DNA of 64,000 nt from Pantoea alfalfae (GTDB lineage: Bacteria; Pseudomonadota; Gammaproteobacteria; Enterobacterales; Enterobacteriaceae). Shown here in pieces: positions 36,597 to 46,685 of this stretch. The DNA is taken from NCBI RefSeq assembly GCF_019880205.1, contig NZ_CP082292.1:186001-250000 (forward strand), in the 5' to 3' direction. The translations under genes and the position numbers were made by a program. How positions within the stretch are numbered: position 1 is the first letter of the stretch; each line of letters opens with the position of its first letter. Below the pieces are notes generated by a model. The model made no database searches and was not told the DNA's origin. It saw nothing but the letters and a program-made list of their open reading frames with translations.

Positions 36597-38144
36597 ATGG
36601 CCGAGTCTCAACCGCTACCCGACGCGCCTTGCGGCGCCGAGTATTTGCGTGCAGTGCTGCGTTCACCGGTGTATGAAGTGGCACAGGTGACGCCGCTGCA
36701 GGTTATGGAAAAAATTTCATCGCGTCTCGGCAACACCATTCTGGTAAAGCGGGAAGATCGTCAGCCGGTGCACAGTTTCAAGGTGCGCGGTGCCTACGCA
36801 ATGATTGCCGGTCTGAGCGAAGAGCAGAAAGCGCGCGGCGTAGTGACGGCTTCGGCCGGTAACCATGCGCAGGGCGTGGCGCTCTCCGCGACGAAGCTGG
36901 GCATTAAGTCACTGATTGTGATGCCGCTGGCGACCGCAGACATCAAGGTTGATGCAGTGCGCGCATTTGGCGGTGAGACTTTTCTGTTTGGGGCCAACTT
37001 TGACGAGGCGAAAGCCAAAGCGATAGAGCTCGCTGAACAGCGCGGCTACACCTTCGTTCCGCCGTTTGACCATCCGGCTGTGATTGCCGGACAGGGCACG
37101 CTGGCGATGGAGCTGTTGCAGCAGGATGCGCACCTCGACCGGGTCTTTGTGCCGGTTGGTGGTGGCGGTCTGGCAGCGGGCGTCGCTGTATTGATCAAGC
37201 AGTTGATGCCGCAGATCAAAGTGATTGCGGTGGAGTCAGAAGATTCAGCCTGCCTGAAAGCGGCGCTGGACGCCGGTCATCCGGTCGATCTGCCACGCGT
37301 CGGGCTGTTTGCCGAAGGGGTGGCGGTTAAGCGGATTGGCAGCGAAACCTTCCGGCTCTGTCAGGCCTACATCGATGACATCATCACCGTCGACAGCGAT
37401 GCCATTTGCGCTGCGATGAAAGATCTGTTCGAAGATGTTCGTGCCGTGGCGGAACCGTCTGGTGCGCTGGCGCTGGCGGGCATGAAGAAGTATATCCAGC
37501 AGCACGAGATCAAAGGCGAGCGGCTGGCGCATGTCTTGTCCGGTGCCAACGTCAACTTCCACGGCCTGCGTTACGTCTCCGAGCGTTGCGAGCTGGGCGA
37601 ACAGCGTGAAGCGCTGCTGGCTGTAACGATCCCGGAACAGCAGGGCAGCTTCCTGCGTTTCTGTCAGACGCTGGGCGGACGTTCCATCACCGAGTTCAAC
37701 TATCGTTACGCCGATGCGGACAAAGCCTGCATCTTTGTTGGTGTACGTCTGACCCGTGGCGTGGAAGAGCGCAGCGAAATCATCAGCGAACTTACGCGCG
37801 GCGGTTATCAGGTGGTCGATCTCTCAGATGATGAAATGGCGAAATTGCATGTGCGTTACATGGTGGGCGGACGTCCCTCCAAGCCGCTGCGTGAACGGCT
37901 CTTCAGCTTCGAATTCCCGGAGGCACCTGGCGCGTTGCTGAAGTTCCTGCAAACGCTGGGCACCCACTGGAATATCTCGCTGTTTCACTACCGTAGCCAC
38001 GGCACCGATTATGGTCGTGTGCTGGCGGCTTTTGAGCTCGGCAGCGATGAACCGCGTTTTGAGGAGCATCTCACCGATCTGGGTTACGACTTTCACGACG
38101 AAAGCCAGAACCCGGCGTTCCGCTTCTTCCTGTCAGGCCACTGA
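36597..38144 (+). CDS. ilvA: Threonine deaminase, biosynthetic
   Basis: Converts threonine to 2-oxobutyrate, the committed and isoleucine-inhibited step of isoleucine synthesis. It has 515 residues (E. coli 514). The PLP lysine is Lys62 in HSFKVRGAY and the phosphate-binding loop is VPVGGGGLAAG. The C-terminal third carries two ACT-like regulatory domains. It is the last gene of ilvLXGMEDA. Its stop codon directly abuts the stop of ilvY on the other strand. Confidence 0.98.
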   Translation: MAESQPLPDAPCGAEYLRAVLRSPVYEVAQVTPLQVMEKISSRLGNTILVKREDRQPVHSFKVRGAYAMIAGLSEEQKARGVVTASAGNHAQGVALSATKLGIKSLIVMPLATADIKVDAVRAFGGETFLFGANFDEAKAKAIELAEQRGYTFVPPFDHPAVIAGQGTLAMELLQQDAHLDRVFVPVGGGGLAAGVAVLIKQLMPQIKVIAVESEDSACLKAALDAGHPVDLPRVGLFAEGVAVKRIGSETFRLCQAYIDDIITVDSDAICAAMKDLFEDVRAVAEPSGALALAGMKKYIQQHEIKGERLAHVLSGANVNFHGLRYVSERCELGEQREALLAVTIPEQQGSFLRFCQTLGGRSITEFNYRYADADKACIFVGVRLTRGVEERSEIISELTRGGYQVVDLSDDEMAKLHVRYMVGGRPSKPLRERLFSFEFPEAPGALLKFLQTLGTHWNISLFHYRSHGTDYGRVLAAFELGSDEPRFEEHLTDLGYDFHDESQNPAFRFFLSGH

Positions 38145-39026
38145 TTACAGCTGGCTCCAGAAAGCACTGATCAGCGGCTCTCCGAGCCGCTTTTTTTGCA
38201 CGCAGATACCGAGTTCGAACGGCGCAACAGACTCCACATTCTCCAGCATCAGCACGCGGTTCCGCACCGGGTCCGGGCTGTTCTCCAGCACGACATCCGG
38301 CAACAGCGCAATACCGCAACCCAGCGCTACCATTGAGACTATCGCCTCATGCCCCGATACCGTGGCGTAAATCACCGGATTCGGGATGCGCTGGCGGCGG
38401 AACCAGAGATCGATACGCCGTCGTGCGGGTCCCTGCACCGGCAGGATAAACGGAATTTTTGACCAGTCGGGCTGCGGCTGGGTGGCCTGTGTGCGGACGG
38501 CACAGGGTAATGCAGGCGCAATCAGCACCAGCGGAATCAGCCCCAGTGGCATAAAATCAATGCTGGCGGGCAAAGTTTCAGGACGGCCGGCAATAGCCAG
38601 ATCGGCATCGCCGGAGTGCACTTTTTCTACCGCATCCGCAGCATCACCGGTATCCAGTTTAATTTCGACCTGCGGATGTTCGGCACGAAAGCGGTCGAGG
38701 ATCGGCGGCAGATGGCTGTAGGCCGCCGTTACCGAACAGAACAGGCGCAGTTCGCCGCTGAGTGACGGACCGTTAAGATCCATCACATGACGCAGTTGCT
38801 GATATTGCAACAGGGTCTGCTGGGCAAACTGACGCAGGCGTTCACCCGCTTCCGTCAGCGTCACGGTGCGGTTATCGCGCAGAAACAGCGCATGGCCGAC
38901 ATCGTCTTCAAGCCGCTGGATCTGGCGTGACAGCGTGGAAGGGCTGACGTGCATCGCACGCGCCGTGCGCCCGAAGTGGCAGCTTTCTGCCAGATGAAGA
39001 AACAGTTTCAGATCCCGTAAATCCAT
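38145..39026 (-). CDS. ilvY: LysR-type activator of ilvC
   Basis: Senses acetolactate or acetohydroxybutyrate and activates ilvC. It has 293 residues (E. coli 297), with helix-turn-helix [19 protein letters not shown] near the N-terminus. It is divergent from ilvC with the operator between them. It ends exactly at the ilvA stop with no intergenic base. Confidence 0.95.
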   Translation of the reverse strand: MDLRDLKLFLHLAESCHFGRTARAMHVSPSTLSRQIQRLEDDVGHALFLRDNRTVTLTEAGERLRQFAQQTLLQYQQLRHVMDLNGPSLSGELRLFCSVTAAYSHLPPILDRFRAEHPQVEIKLDTGDAADAVEKVHSGDADLAIAGRPETLPASIDFMPLGLIPLVLIAPALPCAVRTQATQPQPDWSKIPFILPVQGPARRRIDLWFRRQRIPNPVIYATVSGHEAIVSMVALGCGIALLPDVVLENSPDPVRNRVLMLENVESVAPFELGICVQKKRLGEPLISAFWSQL

Positions 39027-39049
39027 GTGCGCGTCGCCTCTGGGTGGTG

Positions 39050-39064
39050 TTGCATTTATTGCAA
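39050..39064. promoter_or_regulatory. IlvY operator between ilvY and ilvC
   Basis: Perfect inverted repeat TTGCA-N5-TGCAA with the T-N11-A form of LysR-type sites. A weaker second element, TTGTTAATATATCAA, follows at about 39073-39087. Tandem operators are known at this position in E. coli. Confidence 0.7.
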
Positions 39065-39188
39065 TGTGACGTTGTTAATATATCAATTTAAGCAACAGAA
39101 TTCCTGTCATATGATGGGGTCATTCGCGGCGTTGCATGACACGCCGTTCCTGAACAAAAAAAGCAAACACAACCTTACCGGAGTACCC

Positions 39189-40664
39189 ATGGCTAACTAT
39201 TTCAACACATTGAACCTGCGCAACCAGTTGGCGCAATTAGGCAAATGTCGTTTCATGGCGCGTGAAGAATTCGCGGATGGTGCCAGTTTCCTGAAAGGCA
39301 AAAAAGTCGTTATCGTTGGCTGTGGTGCGCAGGGCCTGAACCAGGGTCTGAACATGCGTGATTCAGGTCTGGATGTCGCCTATGCACTGCGTGCCGAAGC
39401 GATTGCTGAGAAACGCCCTTCATGGCGTAAAGCGACCGATAACGGTTTTAAAGTGGGTACTTACGAAGATCTGATCCCGCAGGCGGACCTGGTCGTTAAC
39501 CTGACGCCAGACAAGCAGCACTCCGCAGTAGTTCAGGCTGTTCAGCCGCTGATGAAAGATGGCGCTGCGCTGGGTTACTCGCACGGTTTCAACATCGTTG
39601 AAGTGGGCGAAAGCATCCGTAAAGACATCACTGTTGTGATGGTGGCACCGAAGTGCCCGGGTACAGAAGTCCGTGAAGAGTATAAACGCGGCTTTGGTGT
39701 TCCGACGCTGATCGCGGTTCACCCGGAAAACGATCCAAAAGGTGAAGGCATGGCGATTGCCAAAGCCTGGGCAGCAGCGACCGGCGGCGATCGTGCTGGC
39801 GTGCTGGAATCTTCCTTCGTTGCAGAAGTGAAATCTGACCTGATGGGTGAGCAGACCATCCTGTGTGGCATGCTGCAGGCCGGTTCACTGCTCTGCTTCG
39901 ATAAGCTGGTGGCTGAAGGTACGGATCCGGCTTACGCAGAAAAACTGATTCAGTTCGGCTGGGAAACCATCACCGAGTCACTGAAGTTTGGTGGCATCAC
40001 CCTGATGATGGATCGTCTCTCTAACCCGGCGAAACTGCGCGCTTATGCGCTGTCAGAGCAGTTGAAAACCATCATGGCGCCGCTGTTCCAGAAGCATATG
40101 GATGACATCATCTCCGGCGAATTCTCTTCCGGCATGATGGCTGACTGGGCGAACGATGATAAAAACCTGCTGACCTGGCGTGAAGAGACCGGCCAGACCG
40201 CATTCGAAACTGCCTCACAGTATGAAGGCAAAATCGAAGAGCAGGAGTACTACGATAAAGGTGTTGTAATGGTTGCGATGGTGAAAGCGGGCGTTGAGCT
40301 GGCGTTTGAAACCATGGTAGATGCCGGCATCATCGAAGAGTCTGCTTACTACGAATCCCTGCATGAGCTGCCGTTGATCGCGAACACCATCGCCCGTAAG
40401 CGTCTGTATGAAATGAACGTGGTGATCTCTGATACCGCTGAATATGGTAACTACCTGTTCTCCTTCGCTGCGGTGCCGTTGCTGAAAGAGTTCATGACCA
40501 CACTGCAGCCGGGCGATCTGGGTAAAGCGGTGGAAGGCACGCAGGTCGACAACGCACAGCTGCGTGACGTTAACGAAGCCGTTCGCCAGCACCCGATTGA
40601 AACCGTTGGCCGCAAACTGCGTGGCTACATGACCGACATGAAGCGTATCGCTGTCGCGGGCTAA
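39189..40664 (+). CDS. ilvC: Ketol-acid reductoisomerase
   Basis: Isomerises and reduces acetolactate and acetohydroxybutyrate with NADPH. It has 491 residues, the long class II form of enterobacteria, from ATG 39189 behind a CGGAG site. The in-frame extension to 39027 runs through the IlvY operator and is rejected. Nucleotide-binding [12 protein letters not shown] and the duplicated C-terminal helical domain are present. Confidence 0.98.
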   Translation: MANYFNTLNLRNQLAQLGKCRFMAREEFADGASFLKGKKVVIVGCGAQGLNQGLNMRDSGLDVAYALRAEAIAEKRPSWRKATDNGFKVGTYEDLIPQADLVVNLTPDKQHSAVVQAVQPLMKDGAALGYSHGFNIVEVGESIRKDITVVMVAPKCPGTEVREEYKRGFGVPTLIAVHPENDPKGEGMAIAKAWAAATGGDRAGVLESSFVAEVKSDLMGEQTILCGMLQAGSLLCFDKLVAEGTDPAYAEKLIQFGWETITESLKFGGITLMMDRLSNPAKLRAYALSEQLKTIMAPLFQKHMDDIISGEFSSGMMADWANDDKNLLTWREETGQTAFETASQYEGKIEEQEYYDKGVVMVAMVKAGVELAFETMVDAGIIEESAYYESLHELPLIANTIARKRLYEMNVVISDTAEYGNYLFSFAAVPLLKEFMTTLQPGDLGKAVEGTQVDNAQLRDVNEAVRQHPIETVGRKLRGYMTDMKRIAVAG

Positions 40665-40690
40665 TAACCGTCATCACAGTTTTCAGCAAA

Positions 40691-40719
40691 ACAAACCCCG
40701 GCTTGCCGGGGTTTTTTGT
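40691..40719 (+). terminator. Terminator after ilvC
   Basis: 10-bp stem AAACCCCGGC/GCCGGGGTTT with a two-base loop and a T-rich tail. Confidence 0.9.
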
Positions 40720-41203
40720 TTGGGAACACTACCTGAGAAGTTCGCTGGTGGAACGGTGCCTGCACTGCCTGCTTCGCTGTAAGACCGAGCCTGCACGGGC
40801 AATACGGTCAGATCGGAAAGACGCAAAACCCGCCATCCCTGGCATGCTCTGCCCGCGCCATCCATGGCGCGGGACGCTTTCCTCCTCTGACCATATTGCC
40901 AGCGCCCTGAGCTATTTTATTGTTGGAAGAGTTATCACAGCCCACGTTTGTAACTTTGAGCACAATTCAGATTTTCTAAACAGACAGCCAACATGGTTAA
41001 AGCGATGGGAGCATACGCCTGTAGCAAAGCATAGCGGGCCAGGGACGGCCCGCGCTGAGCCCGCCATGGATGGCGTCTTTTGCGTCTTTGCGAAAGGCGT
41101 ATGCTCCCTGAGCCTATTGCATGACCACAAGGCTATGCTTTTAAACTCCTCAGTGTCGAAGTATGTTCCCTAAGCTGCCTTAGATTTATTGAACCCAGCC
41201 CAT
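40720..41203. repeat. Intergenic block of inverted repeats
   Basis: About 480 bases without a credible gene. It contains several inverted repeats: CCCGCGCCAT/ATGGCGCGGG at 40852-40873, GGGAGCATACGCCT (41007-41020) with AGGCGTATGCTCCC (41095-41108), and nested GCGGGCC/GGCCCGC at 41034-41053. The word CCGCCATGGATGGCG and the motifs GACGCAAAAC and GACGC occur at both ends in opposite senses. This looks like one or more decayed mobile palindromic intergenic elements. The 156-codon frame across it is not supported by composition or a ribosome-binding site. Confidence 0.6.
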
Positions 41204-41229
41204 AAAAAAACCCGGCGGCTGCCGGGTTT
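41204..41229 (-). terminator. Terminator of the yhjE-like gene
   Basis: On the minus strand, stem AAACCCGGC/GCCGGGTTT with a four-base loop and seven T. Confidence 0.88.
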
Positions 41230-41251
41230 CACTGATCTTCATCTAACAGGA

Positions 41252-42583
41252 TTAAACGTCATACAACGTCTGGTGACGCGTCTCTTTACAGGCCAGCAAC
41301 GCGATCAGCGTCAGCACCGCCATCGATGCCAGATACAGCCCCACCGCCTGCAGACCATAATTGGCATTCAGCCAGGTCGCGATGTAAGGCGCAACAGAGG
41401 CTCCCAGAATCGAGGAGAGATTATAGGAGAACGAGGCGCCGGTATAACGCACTTCGGTCGGGAACAGCTCCGGCAGCAGCGCGCCCATCGGGCCAAACGT
41501 CAGCCCCATAATGCTCAGACCCAGCAGCAGAAACGCCATCACCAGCGCCTGTGAACCGGAACCCAGCATCGTTGGGAACAGGAACGAAAACGCGATAATC
41601 ATCAGCGTAATGGTAATCATCGTCTTGCGACGACCAAAACGGTCGGCCAGCAAACCGGCAATCGGCACCATCACACCAAAACCAATCACCGCCAGCATCA
41701 GCATCCACAACATACTGTTACGCGGAATGCCCAGACCTGCTGGTGATGGTGTGGTGCCATAGCTCATCGAATAGACGGTCATGATATAGAACAGCGTATA
41801 GGTCGCCAGCATGATAAAAGTGCCGAGAATCGTGGCGGTCAGATGCTTGCTCAGCAGCGCCGCAATCGGCACCCGAACCTGCTTCTTCTCTTTCTGCACT
41901 TTGGCAAACACCGGACTCTCATGCAGCGACACGCGCACATACAGGCCAATCAGCACCAGCACGGCGGAGAGAATAAACGGCACGCGCCAGCCCCACTGCA
42001 TAAACTGCTCGTCGGTCAGCAGCCAGGAGAGCAGCAGAAAAGTCCCGTTAGCGAAGAAAAAGCCAATCGGTGCACCCAGCTGAGGGAATGAACCATAGAG
42101 CGCACGCTTCTTCGCCGGGGCATTTTCCGTCGCCAGCAGCGCCGCGCCGCCCCATTCACCGCCCAGTCCCAGCCCCTGACCAAAACGCGCCAGCGCCAGC
42201 AGCAGCGGTGCCATCACGCCAATCGTCTCATAGCCTGGCAGCAGCCCAATGACCACCGTAGAGATCCCCATAGTCAGCAGCGAGGCAACCAGCGTGGCTT
42301 TACGCCCGACGCGATCGCCAAAGTGACCAAATACGGCGGAGCCAATCGGACGTGCGATAAAGGCGATAGCAAAAGTGGCCAGCGACTGTAGCGTGGCGAC
42401 CGTGGCATCACCCTGCGGGAAGAAAATGTGCGGAAAAACAATCACTGCCGCAGTGGCATAAATATAAAAGTCGAAGAACTCGATGGCGGTACCGACCAGC
42501 GAGGCAATCACCACTTTACTGCGTGAGTTAACCGGTGTGGGATCCTGCTGTTTGTCGAGTGTGTCTGTGAGGGAGGCTTGCAT
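41252..42583 (-). CDS. yhjE: MFS transporter of the metabolite:H+ symporter family (YhjE-type)
   Basis: 443-residue inner-membrane protein with twelve predicted helices. It is very similar to E. coli YhjE from SRSKVVIASLVGTAIEFFDF onwards. The MFS loop motif is seen in GHFGDRVGRKATL and repeated as ADRFGRRKTM. The MHS family carries organic acids and osmolytes with protons; the substrate of YhjE is not known to me. It sits beside yhjD and a yhjC-like regulator, as in E. coli. Confidence 0.9.
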   Translation of the reverse strand: MQASLTDTLDKQQDPTPVNSRSKVVIASLVGTAIEFFDFYIYATAAVIVFPHIFFPQGDATVATLQSLATFAIAFIARPIGSAVFGHFGDRVGRKATLVASLLTMGISTVVIGLLPGYETIGVMAPLLLALARFGQGLGLGGEWGGAALLATENAPAKKRALYGSFPQLGAPIGFFFANGTFLLLSWLLTDEQFMQWGWRVPFILSAVLVLIGLYVRVSLHESPVFAKVQKEKKQVRVPIAALLSKHLTATILGTFIMLATYTLFYIMTVYSMSYGTTPSPAGLGIPRNSMLWMLMLAVIGFGVMVPIAGLLADRFGRRKTMITITLMIIAFSFLFPTMLGSGSQALVMAFLLLGLSIMGLTFGPMGALLPELFPTEVRYTGASFSYNLSSILGASVAPYIATWLNANYGLQAVGLYLASMAVLTLIALLACKETRHQTLYDV

Positions 42584-42778
42584 AACTGTTTCTTATTTGT
42601 AAATACAGACAAAGAATCTTACGCATCTGCCAGAGCGCATTCAATGATGAAAACCCGCGCCGCGTCTGGCTTCAGAGGGCAAAAAGAGGATAATTTCTGT
42701 GGTGTGACGAATGCCGGGTGATACCGGGGTAAACCGGACGATATCTGGCGGGATACTCTAAGAAAGGGCTAAATAAAA

Positions 42779-42833
42779 GTGACCCCTCAGCTATTCATCC
42801 TGTTATCGGGTGAAAAAATAGCCGGGGGGTGAC
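42779..42833. repeat. Imperfect inverted repeat between yhjD and yhjE
   Basis: Arms GTGACCCCTCAGCTATT and AATAGCCGGGGGGTGAC are complementary at 14 of 17 positions, with a 21-base loop. It could act as a terminator or processing structure for yhjD on the minus strand. Confidence 0.5.
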
Positions 42834-42855
42834 ATTTTCCGCTGTTGTTAACGAA

Positions 42856-43875
42856 TTACGATGCTTTGCGGCGGGATGCGCTGCCCGCTTCCGGCATCTG
42901 CGGGTCATCTTTATATTTGGCTGTGGCGATCCACGCTGCACAGAACAGCGTCAGGCGGGCGAAGAAATAGAAGAACGCCATCAGGCCAAGCACAGAACCA
43001 AAGGCTGCACCAGAAGGTGAGGTTGCCAGCTTCGGCAGCGTCAGCGTCATCACAAACTTAATCACCTCAAAGCCGATTGCCGCCAGCAGGGTGCCGCGGA
43101 ACAGCGCTTTCTTGCGCGGCTTATGACGCGGCAAAATCCAGAAAATCCAGAGGAACAACAGGTAGTTTGCCAGAACGGAAATGGACGTGGCGATAATGGT
43201 CAGGGCAGGGCGTAACCACTCAATGCCATCCAGCCCCAGCGCACTCACGATGGTCGCCTGAGCAGAACCGGCTACCGAGGTCAGCGACAGCGTAATCACC
43301 AGCGCCAGCATCAGACCCGTCAATGACAGGAAGTCGCGAATATAACGTTTCCAGATCTTCTCTTTGTCATCCGGTTTGCGTTCCCAGACGTCGCGCGACT
43401 GGGCGCGGATCGCTTCACGCAGATTACCCATCCAGTTAAGGCCGGAGTAGAGCGCCAGCAGTAAACCAGTGATACCCACGGTGGCACGCTGCTGAATGGC
43501 GGTGTTCACCGTATTCTTCAGCGTGGTAGCCAGCGTCGGGTCACTGATGCTGCTGACGATTTTGTTGATGATATCGGTCAGCAGATCCTGATTCGATGCC
43601 AGCACAAAACCCACGGCGGCGAACGAGACCATCAGAATGGGGATCAGTGATAAAAACGAGAAATAAGTAATAGCCGCGCCAAACTGGCTGCCGAGCCGGT
43701 CATTAAAGCGGTCCAGAGCGCGAATAAAATGCGCCACCGCCGGAATAGACTGGAACCAGGTGGCGAAGCGTGACACGCGAACAATCGACTCATCCACGGT
43801 GTGATTGCCGGTTTTAATATCGATAAGCGGCTTTTCTGGCTGCATATCCTGCGGGTTTTCCTGCTTGTCTGTCAT
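42856..43875 (-). CDS. yhjD: Inner-membrane protein YhjD (BrkB/YihY family)
   Basis: 339 residues. A soluble N-terminus of about 60 residues is followed by six hydrophobic segments and a basic tail. The GSQFGAAITYFSFLSLIPIL segment is the family hallmark. A mutant form of E. coli YhjD suppresses the need for Kdo on lipid A, which suggests a link to lipid A precursor transport; its normal role is unsettled. It is neighbour to yhjE, as in E. coli. Confidence 0.9.
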   Translation of the reverse strand: MTDKQENPQDMQPEKPLIDIKTGNHTVDESIVRVSRFATWFQSIPAVAHFIRALDRFNDRLGSQFGAAITYFSFLSLIPILMVSFAAVGFVLASNQDLLTDIINKIVSSISDPTLATTLKNTVNTAIQQRATVGITGLLLALYSGLNWMGNLREAIRAQSRDVWERKPDDKEKIWKRYIRDFLSLTGLMLALVITLSLTSVAGSAQATIVSALGLDGIEWLRPALTIIATSISVLANYLLFLWIFWILPRHKPRKKALFRGTLLAAIGFEVIKFVMTLTLPKLATSPSGAAFGSVLGLMAFFYFFARLTLFCAAWIATAKYKDDPQMPEAGSASRRKAS

Positions 43876-43920
43876 AGACCTTCACTGTCCTGTTTATCAT
43901 TAAAATCAAAGTATAGCCGC

Positions 43921-44820
43921 TCAGGTGACGTACTCCTGTAACACCTGAGTCAGCCACTCCATAAATACCCTTACGCGGCGTGCCACATTGCGCCGGTGCG
44001 GATAGAGCAGATGGATCGGCATCGGTCTGGCGGGAAAGCGATGCAGCACTTCCACCAGCTCGCCCCTTTCCAGTAATGACTGAATCCCGGCGGCGGGCAC
44101 CTGAATAATCCCCAGCCCTGCCAGGCAGGCGGCGCGATAAGTTTCCGTACTGTTCACCGTCACCACGCCACCGGTATGAACGTAATGGCACTGCCTGCCA
44201 TCGAAATATTCAAAGCCGGGTGAGGCCTGGCCGAGCTGCTGGCTGTAATGCACCATCGCATGCTGCGACAGCTCTTCCAGCCGGATTGGCATGCCGAAAC
44301 GCGAAAGGTAGCCAGGGCTGGCGCAGTTGATCAAGGTATGAGTACCAATTTTTCGCGCAATCAGACCTGAATCCTTCAGCTCACCGACCCGGATGACGCA
44401 GTCAAATCCTTCACGGATCACATCCACCTGACGGTCGCTGCTGCTCAGCTCAATTTCCACGCCCGGGTAGTGTTGCAGAAATTCCGGCAGCCTTGGCAGG
44501 ATAAAACCGGTGGCCATCGCCACTGACATGTCGACCCGGAGTTTACCGCTGAGCGAGGCGGGCTCGTGCTGAAACAGGCTGTCCATATCGTCAATCATCG
44601 ACAACAGATCCAGACAGCGGTCGTAATAGACCAGGCCATCCTGGGTTAGTTGCACCCGGCGCGTGGTGCGATGCAGCAAACGTGTTGCCATTTGATTCTC
44701 CAGCGCCTGAATCTGCCGCGATACGCTGCCTTTGGGGACGCCTAAACTCTCTGCCGCGCGGGTAAAACTGCCCATTTCGGCCACCCGCACAAACACCTGC
44801 ATTGCGTGAATTTTGTCCAT
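43921..44820 (-). CDS. LysR-family regulator (YhjC-like)
   Basis: 299 residues from ATG 44820 (MDKIHAMQVFVRVAE); a GTG three codons upstream is an alternative. The helix-turn-helix is VPKGSVSRQIQALENQM, with an effector domain starting at about residue 90. Length and sequence pattern (PKGSVSRQIQALE, LINCASPGYLSRFG, LAGLGIIQVP) resemble E. coli YhjC, which also neighbours yhjD. Divergence from an SDR gene suggests it controls that gene. Orthology with yhjC is probable but not certain. Confidence 0.85.
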   Translation of the reverse strand: MDKIHAMQVFVRVAEMGSFTRAAESLGVPKGSVSRQIQALENQMATRLLHRTTRRVQLTQDGLVYYDRCLDLLSMIDDMDSLFQHEPASLSGKLRVDMSVAMATGFILPRLPEFLQHYPGVEIELSSSDRQVDVIREGFDCVIRVGELKDSGLIARKIGTHTLINCASPGYLSRFGMPIRLEELSQHAMVHYSQQLGQASPGFEYFDGRQCHYVHTGGVVTVNSTETYRAACLAGLGIIQVPAAGIQSLLERGELVEVLHRFPARPMPIHLLYPHRRNVARRVRVFMEWLTQVLQEYVT

Positions 44821-44935
44821 GTTGTTCACCGATTGTTGTTTTTATTGAAACAGTGATGCGCATTTAACCCTGTTTATAGATCAATAATTCGCGAATATCC
44901 TTAAACCGTGTTCAATTTTTCAACAGGTGTGAGCG

Positions 44936-45694
44936 ATGAATCAGAAAGTAGCGTTAATTACCGGTGGAAACCGTGGTTTAGGCCGGAATGGAGCCTTAAA
45001 ACTGGCTGCGAGAGGCACAGATATCATTCTGACGTACCGCAGCCATGCCGATGAGGCGCAGGCGGTTGTAAAGGAAATTGAAGCACTGGGACGACGCGCC
45101 GTGGCGCTGGCGCTGGATGTCGGCGACACCGGGCAGTTTGATCGCTTTGTTGGCGAAGTGAAAGAGGTATTGCAGCTGCAGTGGCAACGAGAGCGCTTTG
45201 ACTATTTAGTGAACAACGCCGGGCACGGACATTACAAGCCGTTTACCGACACCACCGAAGCGGAATTTGATGCGCTGGTGAATGTGCATTTCAAAGGGCC
45301 TTACTTCCTGACCCAGAAGCTATTGCCGCTGATTAACGACGGGGGGCGCATCCTGAATATCTCCAGCGGTCTGACCCGTCTGGTTTATCCGGGCTCCGCA
45401 ACCTATGCGTCGATGAAAGGGGCGATGGAAGTCCTGACGCGCTATCAGGCGAAAGAGCTGGGTGAACGCCGCATTCGCGTCAATATTCTGGCACCAGGCG
45501 CAATAGAGACTGACTTTGGCGGAGGACGGGTACGCGATACCCGCGAGATTAACGACCAGATTGCCGGGCTGACGGCGCTGGGTCGGGTCGGACTGCCGGA
45601 TGATATCGGCGACGCTATCAGCGCGATCCTTAGCGATGAAACGGGCTGGATCACCGCGCAGCGCATTGAAGCGTCAGGCGGGCAGGGGATTTAA
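44936..45694 (+). CDS. Short-chain dehydrogenase/reductase
   Basis: 252-residue classical SDR. NAD(P) motif TGGNRGLG is at residues 9-16, NNAG at 93-96, and the catalytic YASMK at Tyr157-Lys161 with the serine in ISSGL. The Arg-rich turn after the second strand (TYRSHADEA) suggests NADPH preference. The substrate cannot be told. It is divergent from a LysR gene. The 115-base gap holds the palindrome ATTCGCGAAT (44887-44896), a possible operator. Confidence 0.9.
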   Translation: MNQKVALITGGNRGLGRNGALKLAARGTDIILTYRSHADEAQAVVKEIEALGRRAVALALDVGDTGQFDRFVGEVKEVLQLQWQRERFDYLVNNAGHGHYKPFTDTTEAEFDALVNVHFKGPYFLTQKLLPLINDGGRILNISSGLTRLVYPGSATYASMKGAMEVLTRYQAKELGERRIRVNILAPGAIETDFGGGRVRDTREINDQIAGLTALGRVGLPDDIGDAISAILSDETGWITAQRIEASGGQGI

Positions 45695-45699
45695 CCCCG

Positions 45700-45733
45700 G
45701 GCGGCGTCGCGAAAAACACGACGCCGCCGCATT
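45700..45733. terminator. Shared terminator between the SDR and PhzF genes
   Basis: 10-bp stem GGCGGCGTCG/CGACGCCGCC with a nine-base loop, then GCATTTTA. It lies between convergent genes. Confidence 0.75.
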
Positions 45734-46579
45734 TTACAGCGTAATGGTGCCGTCGATGACGGTCACGGTATTGCCGCTAATCCAGATGGTCTCACCGGCA
45801 AAGGTCACATTCACCCGACCAGCACGCTGCAGGGCCGTGCCCTGGCGAACGCGATAGGGGGTGGTTTGCCCCGCCGCGGCAAAGTAGCGCGCCAGACAGG
45901 CGTTGGCACTGCCGGTGACCGGATCTTCGGTCAGACTGCCATTCTCTACCAGCAGGCCGCGCACTTCATACTGCTCAGGCTCGTCCGCAGGCAGACGACC
46001 AAAGGGCATGATGCCCGAGACACCCGCATGCTGAATCAGTCGCTGCAATTCACTGACATCGGGCTGCAGCGCCAGTACCGCTTCAGCGCTAATCATCGGA
46101 ATGAGCAGCCAGCGAATCCCCATGTCCACTATCGTCGGACTTTGCGTCAGATCGAACGCATCGCAGTTTAAGGCGTTACTCATCCGCGCATCCTGCCAGG
46201 GCATCAGCGTGGCAGCCGGCGCGGCAAAGGCCAGGTCCGCGTCACCTATCTTCACCGTCACGTTACCGACGCCGCACTCCTGCACGATTTCACCCGGTGT
46301 GCGGGTTGGCCAGCCCGCCTCCAGCAGCGCATGGGCGGTGCCCAGCGTCGGATGACCGGCAAACGGCAGTTCCCCTTCAACGGTAAAAATACGCACCCGA
46401 TAGTCCGCCTCTTCGTGCTGTGGCGGAAGGACAAAGGTGGTTTCCGACAGGTTTGTCCAGCGGGCAATCGCCGCCAGCTGGCTGTCGCTTAACCCCTGAG
46501 CATCCATGATCACCGCCAGCGGATTGCCGTTAAAGGCTGATGAGGTAAACACATCGACTTGCTTAAACGCGACCTTCAT
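45734..46579 (-). CDS. PhzF-family isomerase-like protein
   Basis: 281 residues with the two-lobed diaminopimelate-epimerase-like fold typical of PhzF/YddE. The conserved glutamate is Glu46 in NLSETTFV. GHPTLGTAHALL and the EDPVTGSANACLARY signature near the C-terminus are intact. PhzF itself isomerises a phenazine precursor, but no phenazine genes are here, so the reaction is unknown. It is divergent from the GST gene. Confidence 0.88.
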   Translation of the reverse strand: MKVAFKQVDVFTSSAFNGNPLAVIMDAQGLSDSQLAAIARWTNLSETTFVLPPQHEEADYRVRIFTVEGELPFAGHPTLGTAHALLEAGWPTRTPGEIVQECGVGNVTVKIGDADLAFAAPAATLMPWQDARMSNALNCDAFDLTQSPTIVDMGIRWLLIPMISAEAVLALQPDVSELQRLIQHAGVSGIMPFGRLPADEPEQYEVRGLLVENGSLTEDPVTGSANACLARYFAAAGQTTPYRVRQGTALQRAGRVNVTFAGETIWISGNTVTVIDGTITL

Positions 46580-46685
46580 TGTGACTCCTTACTGTGGCTT
46601 TAGTGTGGCCTTTTCTCTGCCGGATGATTGCTTATAACAGCTAACAGCGTTATCAATAAGTTAAAGATTTTATCGGAGACTGTGA

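Noticed and set aside
40703-41173. 156-codon open frame after ilvC
   Set aside because: It starts inside the ilvC terminator, crosses the inverted repeats, has a Cys/Arg-rich start and no ribosome-binding site.
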